Below, in pieces: positions 34,064 through 43,382 of a stretch of DNA of 64,000 bases (the stretch's first letter is position 1; every line of letters begins with the position of its first letter). The stretch is taken from contig NZ_CP163521.1 in assembly GCF_041080675.1 (NCBI RefSeq), positions 301,793 through 365,792 on the forward strand. The letters are read 5' to 3'. Made by a program: the position numbers and the translations under genes. The notes beneath the pieces are model-generated. The model saw nothing but the letters and a program-made list of their open reading frames with translations. It was not told where the DNA came from and searched no databases. The stretch comes from Streptomyces sp. cg36. GTDB lineage: Bacteria > Actinomycetota > Actinomycetes > Streptomycetales > Streptomycetaceae.

Positions 34064-35271
34064 CGTCTGCCGTGACTTGCTCAGCACAGAGGCTTGAGCG
34101 TTTCGGAGCGAACGTTTCACTCGTAGACGGTGGCGGTCTGAAGCGCTCGCGCCAGGAAGGTCCAGTCCCCGCCGTCCGGGAGTTCCTTGCCGAAGTTCTG
34201 GTACCAGCCCGGCGAGGCGCGGATCCATGCCGCCAGAGCAAGGGGAAGTGTGTTGCCGAGGGCGGCCTGACGGCAGCATCGATGCGGAGTCCGGCTCACG
34301 TCACCCCGCGTATGCATACGGCATCACAGAAAATCCATAACTTTGCTAACTCTTGATGTCCCGTATGTGTCATACATCTAGTTTGAGTGCCTGTCAAAGT
34401 GATCTAATGATGCAGAAGTTGCGCGAGCAACCGCTGCGTTCGGCCGGGGGGATCTGGCCTGGAGCGGGTCTCGTCAACACACGGCGCCCGCGGGGGCGTG
34501 AGCGTACACGGGTGTTCCAGGGGGTTCATCGATGGAGACTGCCACTCGCCGCGTGCGTGGCCAACTATGGCCGCACGCGGCCCACTTGTTTGACGGTCAG
34601 CGGTAGCTGCATCCACTCCCCTGTCCTTCCCGGCGTCCGTAGATCTACTGATCCTCCGGTGGATGTCATGCCGTCGGCCGGGCTTCCTTGGCCTCGGTCT
34701 GTCGTATGGGCAGGTGATGGGCGACTTTCCATGGATCGACTGGAGTGAAATGTGCAAAGCGGCCTGTGGTGCGCCCTGGGTGCGCGAGGACACCGCATCC
34801 CCCTCCAGTTCCCCGTCATGTCGACCACCCTTGGCCGTCTCGGGGGCCTGACCGGCCCGGCCACCGGATCGCCGTAGCCACCGCCGCTGCCGCTGCCGTA
34901 CGCGAGCGGACCCCGACCTCGACATCCTTGCCCGGTCCTGGCCCCCGTCTCAGGGTTTCATGGGCTTGTCGGTTGGTCTTCTGCTCCGCATGGCGCGCCT
35001 CACGGATCCCTCCAGCGGGGGCACTGCGCGGCTGACGCGGCACAACAACACATAGCCCTTGGAAGGCAATCCGGGGGCCTGGGCCGCCTACACATACGGA
35101 ACTGGCCTGGCAGCACTCCGGTGAGACACCGCCGACGCCTGTGCTGTCTGTACTCGTCCTGCGGTGGCCTCCCACTCATGACTTCCGGTACACACCGGGC
35201 GCCACGCCCCATGCGTACCGGTAGCTGCCCGCCGACTGTGTGCGGGTGGTGGACATTCACTAGGAGAACCG
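34064..35271. other. 1.2-kb region without confident gene
   Basis: A minus-strand frame ending near 34120 (AAWIRASPGWYQNFGKEL, WTFLARALQTATVYE) may be a gene tail. Two small palindromes occur (CGTATGCATACG at 34309-34320; GTATG TGT CATAC at 34363-34375). A 10-bp hairpin lies at 34548-34581. The rest shows nothing convincing. The 3' end should hold the promoter of the toxin gene, with AGGAGA just before its ATG. Confidence 0.4.
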
Positions 35272-38200
35272 ATGAGACTCAGTAAGAGGGCAAGGGTGCC
35301 GGTGACCGCGGTCACCGCTGCCGCCCTCCTGACCGGGCTGCTGCCCGGCATCTCGATAGCGGCGTGGGCTGACGCAGCCATGGCTAAGCCGCCTGTTCCG
35401 CCATCGGCGCCTGGCCAGGTGCAGGATCCAGGCAAGAAGCTCGGGAAGGACTGGCAGTCCAGTCCGGACCGTGCCGTGACCGCCGCCGCCGACCGGGACG
35501 GCTTGCGCATTCTCGTCGCGGACAGCAGCAAGGCGTACACCTGGAAGACGGTTGCCGTGCTGTCCGAGCCGGGGATGCCTGCGGACTCGTGGATCGGCAA
35601 CCAGTGCCAGATGGACCGCGGGCACGCCGCTGTCGTCTATGCGCCGCGCAGTTTCACGAACAAGCCGGACCTGATGCAGGGCGGCGCGTTCACCGCGATC
35701 GTCGATCTGGAGTCGGGGCGGGTGGCGAAGCTGCCGTTCACCGCGTCGCTGGCCTACTTCGATCCGTCCTGCAATACCGCCACCCACACGGCCGCGTTCA
35801 CCGCCTTCCGGGACATGAACGATCCGGCGAGCACGAAGACGCGCGTCGTCACCGTCGGCACCAGCGGCAAAACCCTCGGTTCGGCCGCGGCGAAGGGTGA
35901 GCTCACCAGCGCCGTTCCGGTCAAGGACGGCACAGTCGCGGCCCTCGGCAAGCACCTGGTGCACCTGGACCGCTCCGGCAAGGTGAAATCGCTCGCGGAC
36001 GCGGACAGTACGCCCTTCGATATCCGGGCCGCCGCTGACGGCAGGGTCGCCTTCGTCGACCGCAAGAACACCTCCACCGTCCACGCCAAGCTCTTCACAG
36101 GCAAGGGAAAGCCGGCCTCGATCGCCACGGGCAAGCTCGGCGACCTCGACCTGATGCAGGGGGACGCCGGCAAGGTATTCCTCACCGGGCACCCCGCCAC
36201 CGCCCCGTCAGCCCGGGGCACCGGGGTCACCCCGATCAATGCCCCGGCTGACACGGACATTTCCTCCCACGGCCGCCTTGCCGTCGACCCGGTCCTCACC
36301 CCCGGCATCCGCGCTGGTCTGAAGCACGTCAAGGACGCGAGCAAGGGCTTCTCCCAGGTCAATCCCGCGCAGGAACGGTCAGCGGCACCTACCGCGCCGG
36401 CCGCCTCGGCCGACGAGCCGGTCACCATCACCAGTACGGCCACCGCCACCGGGGCGAAGCTCGCCCAGAGCGTGCAGCAGGACACCACGGATGGCTCCGC
36501 GATCGGTCTCTCCCCTGCTCTCAAGGCAGCCGCCCCCGCGGGACCCAAGGCGCTGCGCGGCGTTGCAGCTGCATCGAACGACCCCACCGATCCAGACCGC
36601 TGGTGTTCGGTCTCCCGCAACGACGTGAACGTGCAGGCACTGCAGCCGACCGCGAACCAGGTCGAGTGGGCGGTCGACATGGCGGTCCGGGGCAACCTGC
36701 GGGGCAACTACCTGCGTCAGGGCGGATACCGCGACCAAGCCGGTCTGGGGACCGTCGACCCGCAGGGTCTGTTCCCGCCGCCGACGCTGAACGGCGGAGG
36801 CCGCATCCCCGCCAATGTGCTGCTCGGGATCATGGCGCAGGAGTCCAACCTGTGGCAGGCCGAGTCCGGTGCGATTCCCGGCCAGATGGGCAACCCCCTC
36901 GCCGCCGTGGACGGCTACTACGGCCACAAGGCCGTCGCCGGTAACCCCGATGCCTCCTGGCAGATCCACTGGGACAAGTCCGACTGCGGCTACGGCGTCG
37001 GGCAGGTCACCGACGGCATGCGCCTGGCCGGGCACGAGAAAACGGGCGAGACCAGCCTCTCCCCGGCGCTGCAGAAGCTCGTCGCCATCGACTACGCCAC
37101 CAATGTCGCCGCCTCGATGAAGATCCTCGCGAGCAAGTGGAACGAGGTCCACACCGACGGGCAGAAGATCACCGTCAACAATGACGACCCGGCCATGGTG
37201 GAGAACTGGTTCACCGCCGTGTGGAACTACAACCTCGGCTTCAACCCGCCATCCGACGCCGCCGCGCACGGCGGCCACTGGGGTCTGGGCTGGTACAACA
37301 ACCCGGCCAACCCGCTCTACAAGAAGAGCTGGGGCCACCCGTTCATGGACACCACCGTCGACGGAACCGAGGCCAACCGGGATGCCGCCCACCCGCAGGA
37401 CTGGCCGTACGAGGAGAAGGTGATGGGCTGGGCCGCCTGGTCCATCGACACCGGCTTCTCCTACGGCACCGACGGCCGCCAGGACTGGAAGGGCGAATCC
37501 GGCTTCTCCTCGGCCGGCTTCCGGCCCGCCTGGTGGGACGTCAACTCCTCCCGCAGCCTCGTCTCACCACCCCTGGGCGTCTTCTGCAACAGCGCCAACA
37601 ACTGCGACCCGGACACGCCGCCCGACTGCAAGGACGAGGCCTGCTACGCCCAGTTCTGGTGGAACCAGCCCAACGCCACCTGGAAGCAGGCTTGTGCCAG
37701 TCAGTGCGGCCACGAGAACATCAAGTACCAGACACTGATCTCTGAACCGGGCCGCGGCACCCGCCTGAAGAACGGAACCCCGGTCTGCACCGGAGCCCCG
37801 GCCGGCGCTCTGGTGGTGGCCTCTGTCCCCGACGGGACCCCGACCTGGGGCGACTGCGGCAAGGCCAGCTCGGCGGGCGGCTTCGAGTTCACCTTCACCC
37901 CCGGCGCGGAAGGCCGCTTCGAGGCCAAGGCGGACCTGCACCAGATCGGTGGCGGCTACGGCGGCCACTTCTGGTACGCCCACGACCGCAACGTCGCCCA
38001 CCTCGGCGGCAACGGCGGCGTCATGAGCATCGACGGCGCCTGGAAACTCGGCAAGCCGGTCGACAAGGGTCAGGCCAAGGTCTACGCCCACATCCCCGAC
38101 ACCGGAGCCCAGACAAAGGAAGCGATCTACCAGATCGTCACCCGCTTCGGCACGGTGACCAAGACGGTGGACCAGGGCGCCAACGCGGGCAAGTGGGTCG

Positions 38201-39639
38201 ACCTCGGCGCCTACCGCTTCAACGACCAGCAGCCCGAGGTGAGGCTGTCCAACTCCAACAGCAGCGGAACCGCGGACAAGGACATCGCCTGGGGCGCGGT
38301 CGCCTTCGTCCCCGGCAACTATTCCGGCCTGCCCGAGATCCACATCCCTGCTGAAAACCCCAACGCCCCGGATATCGATTTCGTGGCAAGGCAGACGGCG
38401 AAGGAGGCGGCGCCCGCGGGAGTTGCCGCCCAGAAGCTCGCAGCAGGTCCGACACATGCTTCTCCGTGCCGGGCAGGTGCTGACGGCGTCACCCTGTGCG
38501 CCGAGTACAAACCGCTGAGTTCCACGATGCAGAAGACGGCCCCGCCGCTCGCGGCCGCGCCTACTCCCTCGAAGCCCAGGGCCGCCGCAGCAGGCGGCAC
38601 AGGCCCTGTCGGCTGGTGCAAGAATGTGAACGGCAGCGCCATGCTGACCCGGACAGAGGGCTGTCTGCGCGGTATGGTCCCCCTGACGGCCACCCGCGAT
38701 GGCGTTCCCGTCGGCAACGCGGTCATGCAGATCATCCAGGAGATCAACCTCAATCCCAAGTCGTCTCAGTTCACCACGTGGACCGAGATATCGCTGATCA
38801 ACATGACGGGGATCAGCTCCACGAGTCTCACGTCGTTCGACGAGAACTGCTGGCCGACGTCGGGATGCGCCGAGACCGAGGGGCCCTGGACGGGGAGCAC
38901 CACCTGGACTGCAGGTGATACCCATGTGGCCACCCGCACCAATACCTATACGTGGAACAAGATCGCTGGCGGCGATCAGATCCTCAACCTCGACTGGACC
39001 ACCGCCTGGTCGACGCCGCAATCCGCGGTCAAGGCGGTGCCAAAGTGGAGCAACAGCGGGTTCGACCTGCGCTGTGACAACAAGGTAGCCGGCAACACCG
39101 GCTGCGTCTTCTACAAGTACACGCCGACTCTGCAGCTGAACACGAAAAAGTACCCTGCCGCAGCCGCGTACTACTGGGTGATCATGGAGAAGCTGGCCTC
39201 CCACCCGGGGAGCGAGAGGTACAACAAGCCGCTCCACCGCCTCGCCGACGACAGCAAGGCCAAGGGCAACAGGGATGTGATGTGTGATCTGGCTGTAGCG
39301 GAATGGAAGCCGCATCCGGACGCGACGGGAACGAGCTGCGACGAATATCCCTTCGCGAAGTCCCGTGAAAGCGGCGGGCAGTCGCTGCCCTCAGGTAAAT
39401 ACTGCGTGCAGTTGTATGACGACAAGAACACAGGACTGCTGGAGCTAGACAGTAACTATCCGTATCCCACCTGGAATGAGGTCTGCGGCCGGGCCGCAGT
39501 TCCGACAATCCAGAACACCTCCGCAGGCGGTGATCTCGGGCGGTTCACATCAGACATCCGGCTTCTGGACAACGATCCGTACTACGTCCAGACAGGATTC
39601 GAGTACTGTGACATCAAGTCAGTCTGCAACATCAGCTAG
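35272..39639 (+). CDS. large secreted toxin: transglycosylase, golvesin-like and NucA/NucB nuclease regions
   Basis: A 1455-residue protein from ATG 35272 with AGGAGA upstream. Signal peptide: residues 1-34 (VTAVTAAALLTGLLPGIS). Residues about 45-330 read as repeated beta strands, possibly a propeller. Near residue 518, VLLGIMAQESNLWQA and CGYGVGQVTDGM fit a lytic transglycosylase with a catalytic Glu. Near 880-1015, FEAKADLHQIGGGYGGHFWY and WVDLGAYRFN resemble golvesin C-terminal-like modules. Near 1355, SCDEYPFAKSRESGGQ is the NucA/NucB DNase signature. The cell-wall part could deliver the nuclease through peptidoglycan. A SUKH-type gene faces it, consistent with toxin and immunity. Confidence 0.82.
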   Translation: MRLSKRARVPVTAVTAAALLTGLLPGISIAAWADAAMAKPPVPPSAPGQVQDPGKKLGKDWQSSPDRAVTAAADRDGLRILVADSSKAYTWKTVAVLSEPGMPADSWIGNQCQMDRGHAAVVYAPRSFTNKPDLMQGGAFTAIVDLESGRVAKLPFTASLAYFDPSCNTATHTAAFTAFRDMNDPASTKTRVVTVGTSGKTLGSAAAKGELTSAVPVKDGTVAALGKHLVHLDRSGKVKSLADADSTPFDIRAAADGRVAFVDRKNTSTVHAKLFTGKGKPASIATGKLGDLDLMQGDAGKVFLTGHPATAPSARGTGVTPINAPADTDISSHGRLAVDPVLTPGIRAGLKHVKDASKGFSQVNPAQERSAAPTAPAASADEPVTITSTATATGAKLAQSVQQDTTDGSAIGLSPALKAAAPAGPKALRGVAAASNDPTDPDRWCSVSRNDVNVQALQPTANQVEWAVDMAVRGNLRGNYLRQGGYRDQAGLGTVDPQGLFPPPTLNGGGRIPANVLLGIMAQESNLWQAESGAIPGQMGNPLAAVDGYYGHKAVAGNPDASWQIHWDKSDCGYGVGQVTDGMRLAGHEKTGETSLSPALQKLVAIDYATNVAASMKILASKWNEVHTDGQKITVNNDDPAMVENWFTAVWNYNLGFNPPSDAAAHGGHWGLGWYNNPANPLYKKSWGHPFMDTTVDGTEANRDAAHPQDWPYEEKVMGWAAWSIDTGFSYGTDGRQDWKGESGFSSAGFRPAWWDVNSSRSLVSPPLGVFCNSANNCDPDTPPDCKDEACYAQFWWNQPNATWKQACASQCGHENIKYQTLISEPGRGTRLKNGTPVCTGAPAGALVVASVPDGTPTWGDCGKASSAGGFEFTFTPGAEGRFEAKADLHQIGGGYGGHFWYAHDRNVAHLGGNGGVMSIDGAWKLGKPVDKGQAKVYAHIPDTGAQTKEAIYQIVTRFGTVTKTVDQGANAGKWVDLGAYRFNDQQPEVRLSNSNSSGTADKDIAWGAVAFVPGNYSGLPEIHIPAENPNAPDIDFVARQTAKEAAPAGVAAQKLAAGPTHASPCRAGADGVTLCAEYKPLSSTMQKTAPPLAAAPTPSKPRAAAAGGTGPVGWCKNVNGSAMLTRTEGCLRGMVPLTATRDGVPVGNAVMQIIQEINLNPKSSQFTTWTEISLINMTGISSTSLTSFDENCWPTSGCAETEGPWTGSTTWTAGDTHVATRTNTYTWNKIAGGDQILNLDWTTAWSTPQSAVKAVPKWSNSGFDLRCDNKVAGNTGCVFYKYTPTLQLNTKKYPAAAAYYWVIMEKLASHPGSERYNKPLHRLADDSKAKGNRDVMCDLAVAEWKPHPDATGTSCDEYPFAKSRESGGQSLPSGKYCVQLYDDKNTGLLELDSNYPYPTWNEVCGRAAVPTIQNTSAGGDLGRFTSDIRLLDNDPYYVQTGFEYCDIKSVCNIS

Positions 39640-39657
39640 CCGCTAGGCCCCCATGGC

Positions 39658-39691
39658 ATCGGCCCTCCAGGTAGGTTACTGGAGGGCCGAT
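39658..39691. terminator. bidirectional terminator between toxin and immunity genes
   Basis: ATCGGCCCTCCAG (39658-39670) pairs perfectly with CTGGAGGGCCGAT (39679-39691) across an 8-base loop. CTCTTTT follows on the plus strand. It serves both convergent genes. Confidence 0.85.
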
Positions 39692-39703
39692 CTCTTTTGC
39701 GGG

Positions 39704-40312
39704 TCAGCTGACGACCCATTCCAGCATGCGCTCCTCATGAATAGAGGGGCGACAGCCCACAGTGGGAAGAGGCGACATGCCTTCCACTGCCCTACAGATA
39801 TCGTCCATCATCAGGCCCATGCCCGGCCAGAGCCACACATACTCAGGAGAACCGAAAGAGATCTCTCCGACCTCTCCGTAATGTTCGATCCGGTGGTCCA
39901 CGAACAGCAGATCGCCACTCAATTTCTGGGCGAAGGGAACCCACTGCCGATGGGCAGTACGCCCCACCACCTCTTCCTCGTATCCCTCCTCCTCGGCGTC
40001 CTCTGCCATTTCGGCGAGGTTCTGCTGCCACTCCAGGATCCCCTCCGTGCCCAGGAGGCTGTAACCGAGGACGAACCCGCCGGCTTCCATGCTCGACCGG
40101 CGCGGCGTGACACCGTTGTGCATCGAGAGCAGCGCCTTGAGATCGCCGGTGAGCTGAAACCCAATGCCGACTTCTAGCGTGAGGATATCTGCATCGGACG
40201 CGCCTGGTCGCAGCACGGCGTGCTCTTCCGGGGCGTTGCACGTAAGCCAATCATCGAACCTCTTCCAAAGGTGTTCGAAGTGAAACGGTCCATCAGAGGC
40301 AGACTGATCCAT
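39704..40312 (-). CDS. SMI1/KNR4 (SUKH) family protein, probable immunity protein
   Basis: ATG 40312 is preferred because GGAGG lies five bases upstream, giving 202 residues. FHFEHLWKRFDDWL, DADILTLEVGIGFQLTGDLKALLSMHNGV and FVLGYSLLGTEGI follow the SUKH pattern (helices, then L-P-x-D-x-x-x-x-x-x-x-x-NG). The C-terminal half includes WVPFAQKLSGDLLFVDH and GSPEYVWLWPG. SUKH proteins are the commonest immunity proteins of nuclease toxins in polymorphic toxin systems. It is convergent to the NucA/NucB toxin gene and shares its terminator. Confidence 0.82.
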   Translation of the reverse strand: MDQSASDGPFHFEHLWKRFDDWLTCNAPEEHAVLRPGASDADILTLEVGIGFQLTGDLKALLSMHNGVTPRRSSMEAGGFVLGYSLLGTEGILEWQQNLAEMAEDAEEEGYEEEVVGRTAHRQWVPFAQKLSGDLLFVDHRIEHYGEVGEISFGSPEYVWLWPGMGLMMDDICRAVEGMSPLPTVGCRPSIHEERMLEWVVS

Positions 40313-41218
40313 TCGGTCCTCCACGCTGCTCCGTACCAGTGGACGATTATGTCAAGCGATGTCATTGTTCCACTCGTGCTGTCCCCCTTCTGTCCGGGGC
40401 GGGAGCAGGCTGTTACTGGGCGAGGCGGGAACATGGTCCCATTGCAGTACTACGGGGCGGAATCTTCCGTTTGCACCAGAATCCGACCAGCGGTCGGCCG
40501 CACGCCGTGCGGCATGGCCGGCCGTCCTGCAGTTGCTGGCAGCTTCGGCGGCGGGGCCGTGGTCAGCGCAGAAGCCGACCAGGAGGGACTGAGCCCGGAT
40601 CCACCTCGTCACGGTGGTCTTATCGCCGTTCGCGCGGGCGCGGAAGTGAAAACCTCACACGGGACGCACCGCCGCGCTGGTGACATCGTTGGTCTCTGCC
40701 ACGTGGTGCTGGATGTCAGCCAGAGCCAGTGGGCGCCGCGCTCGAACCACGGCACCAGTCCTACGCGGCCATCCCCCGCAGAGAATCTCGGCTCAGTGTA
40801 CGGCTGGCTGCCACTCCAGGGACGTGGGCCGTCGAACCGTGCCCCATCCCCAAGCCGGCTATACGGGACAGGCCCCGGGCCGCGCTGCGCGGGCACGCGG
40901 TCTGTTCGCAGCCCCCGAAGCAGACCCGACCGCACGGATGGCACCGCGCCAAGCCGGATGCCCGAGAACCGTCCGCGCCAGAGGAACGGCCGTACCAGGG
41001 GCCAGGGGGCGGGACGGCTCTGTGCTTAACACCGCGCACTCCATCGCCCGTTCGCACTGCAGCACGAGTCATCGGCAGCCAGCTGCGGCCGATGCCGACA
41101 CCGGGGATGCTTGCCGGATCACGAAGGATCGGTGCACGGCTCGCGCATCCCACCCGTTCGGTGCCCGCTAAGATCACCGCAGTCACAGACACCACCTCTT
41201 GCTAATGAAAGACGTGTC
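40313..41218. other. 900-bp region without confident gene
   Basis: Many frames are open because of high GC, but none has consistent codon bias or a recognisable motif. It must hold the promoters of the immunity gene (minus) and the lectin gene (plus). Confidence 0.4.
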
Positions 41219-41731
41219 ATGCGCAAGCCAATAACCTACCTGTCGGCACTTCTGCTCGCGGTGGGCTTCCATGCCGCCACGACGGCGCAGGCCTCGGCGG
41301 CAGGCCCCAACTGGGGCGAGCTTTACACGCCGGTGGGTCCTGGCACCTGGTACCCCGCCAAGTGCGCCACGCCGAAGGGCAACAGCACCGCCAACGGAAC
41401 CATCGTCACCTTGTGGACATGTACGGGGGACGAACTGCAGAAGTGGGATCACGACGGCTACCAGATCGTTCACAAGGCGAGTGGAAAGTGCCTGACCCCG
41501 CAGGGCGACGCATACAGCACCAATGGCGCGGTACTCACCCTGTGGCCGTGCGAGAACAGCGGCACCAACCGAAGCCAGCAGTTCTGGTCGAGTGACTGGT
41601 CCATGCATACCAACTACTCCGACAAGTGCCTCACTAATAAGGGGGGTTCGGCGGGCAACGGCACATACCTCACGCTCTGGACCTGTGCCTCGGATTACCC
41701 GCCGGAGCAGCACTGGATGATGCGCTACTGA
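41219..41731 (+). CDS. secreted ricin-B-type lectin
   Basis: A 170-residue protein. A signal peptide (KPITYLSALLLAVGFHAATTAQASA) precedes a single beta-trefoil of three repeats: CATPKGNSTANGTIVTLWTC, CLTPQGDAYSTNGAVLTLWPC and CLTNKGGSAGNGTYLTLWTC, each followed by a Q/W element (LQKW, SQQF, EQHW). Ricin-type domains bind galactose or other sugars and are usually attached to hydrolases; here the domain stands alone. It may bind cell-wall or plant polysaccharides. Confidence 0.9.
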   Translation: MRKPITYLSALLLAVGFHAATTAQASAAGPNWGELYTPVGPGTWYPAKCATPKGNSTANGTIVTLWTCTGDELQKWDHDGYQIVHKASGKCLTPQGDAYSTNGAVLTLWPCENSGTNRSQQFWSSDWSMHTNYSDKCLTNKGGSAGNGTYLTLWTCASDYPPEQHWMMRY

Positions 41732-41963
41732 CGCTGTCCCGGGTGGCGCTCCCAGCGGCGACCCACGGTCCTCCGAAATCGAACCCGCCGACGTCAGATC
41801 TGCTGGCGGGCCCGATCCAGGCTATGTGTGAGCGCTGGTGTGCCGTCAGGCCCGAGCCTCGCGCCCAGCCGGTGGGCCGTGGTCGGGAGGGCGGCCAGGT
41901 CCAGGGTCCATGCACCCGCCCAGAACCTTCGGCGATGCGGAGCAGGCTGGCTTGGACCGGCAG

Positions 41964-42330
41964 TCAGGCGTAGTGGCTGGCCACCGCGTCGCCGACGGCT
42001 TCGCCCTCCGCGTCGGTGAGTTCGGGGTAGGCGGCAGGCAGAGCCGCTCGGTGGCGGGCTTGGACAGGGCCGTGACGACGTCACGGTGCGGGATGCTATC
42101 GAAGGCGGGTTGCTGCGGCAGAAGGTAGGGATAGACGCGCTCGACTTCGATGCCACGGGCAGCGAGGTGCGCGGTGAGCGGCTCGGGGTCGGGGCACGTG
42201 ATGGCGTACCTGTAGAACGCATGCCGGTACCCGTGCCGGGTGGCGGGGGCCCGGAGGGGGAGGCATGCGGAGCGGCGGTTGAAGTACTCGGCCACCTCGT
42301 TGCGCCGGGTGTCGGAGAACGGGGCTTTCT
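41964..42330 (-). pseudogene. DegT/DnrJ/EryC1/StrS aminotransferase C-terminal relic
   Basis: On the minus strand, HGYRHAFYRYAITCPDPEPL, AHLAARGIEVERVYPYLLPQ, FDSIPHRDVVTALSKPATERL and LCLP fit the end of PLP-dependent sugar aminotransferases. After LCLP the ending continues in another frame (AYPELTDAEGEAVGDAVASHY) to TGA 41964. The N-terminal three quarters with the PLP lysine are missing upstream of the IS3 element. It is the remnant of a sugar or antibiotic biosynthesis gene. Confidence 0.7.
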
Positions 42331-42432
42331 GGCCCCGCCAAGATTTCCGTGAAGCGGGCTGTGCCCCTGCGCGCCGGTAACCTGAACCGTTCCGGGTTCG
42401 GTGGGGACTCGATCATTTGAGAGGATCGAGTC

Positions 42433-42759
42433 ATGGCACGTCCTTCCCAGTACCCGCTTGAGCTGCGCCGTCGTGCGGTGCGCATGGTCGCCGAGGTGCG
42501 GCCCGACTACGACACCGAGTGGGCAGCGATGAAAGCGGTCGCCGCGAAGCTCGGCATCGGCGCAACCGAGACGCTGCGCAAGTGGGTCCGCCAGGACGAG
42601 ATCGATGCCGGCACCCGGCCGGGGACGACGACGGAGGAGTCCGCGCAGGTCAAGGCGATGAAGAAGGAGATCGCCGAGCTGAAGCGTGCCAACGAGATCC
42701 TGAAGGCCGCAGCGAGTTTCTTTGCGGCCGAGCTCGACCGGCCACACACACGCTCGTAG
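42433..42759 (+). CDS. IS3-family OrfA
   Basis: A 108-residue protein. ARPSQYPLELRRRAVRMVAE and KLGIGATETLRKWVRQDEID form the HTH_Tnp_1 domain. A leucine-zipper-like helix (MKKEIAELKRANEILKAAASFF) ends it. OrfB begins in the -1 frame inside its end, so the full transposase would be made by programmed frameshifting. Confidence 0.9.
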   Translation: MARPSQYPLELRRRAVRMVAEVRPDYDTEWAAMKAVAAKLGIGATETLRKWVRQDEIDAGTRPGTTTEESAQVKAMKKEIAELKRANEILKAAASFFAAELDRPHTRS

Positions 42760-43382
42760 CATTCATCGACGAGCACCGGGACCGCTTCGGCGGAGTCGAG
42801 CCGATCTGCCGCGTTCTGACCGAGCACGACTGCAAGATCGCCCCGTCCACCTACTACGCCCACCACAAACGCCTGACGGCACCCTCGTCCCGCACTCTCC
42901 GGGACACCGAACTGAAGATCCTGATCCAGGAGGCATACGACGCCAACTACCGTGTCTACGGCGCGAGGAAGATCTGGCGGCACATGAACCGCCAAGGCCA
43001 AACCGTGGCCCGCTGCACCGTCGAACGCCTCATGCGCGAGCTCGGTATCACCGGCGCCGTCTGCGGCAAGAGAGTGATCACTACGATCCCGGACCCCTGC
43101 GCACCCAGGGCGCAGGACTTGGTCGACCGCGATTTCGTCGCCAGCGCGCCGAACCGCTGCTGGGTCGCCGACTTCACCCACGTCGCCACGTTCTCCAGCG
43201 TCGTCTACGTCGCCTTCGTCGTGGACACCTTCTCCCGCCGCATCGTCGGCTGGCCCGCCTCGGCCGCGAAGCAGACCCGGCTCGTCCTGGACGCCCTGGA
43301 CATGGGACTGTGGCAATGCGACCGCGACCAACACCCGCCCCTTCCAGGTGAGTTGGTGCATCACTCGGACGCAGGATCGCAA

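Noticed and set aside
37564..39315. A 583-codon minus-strand frame opposite the toxin gene
   Set aside because: Antisense of the domain-rich 1455-residue gene; no motif in its own translation.
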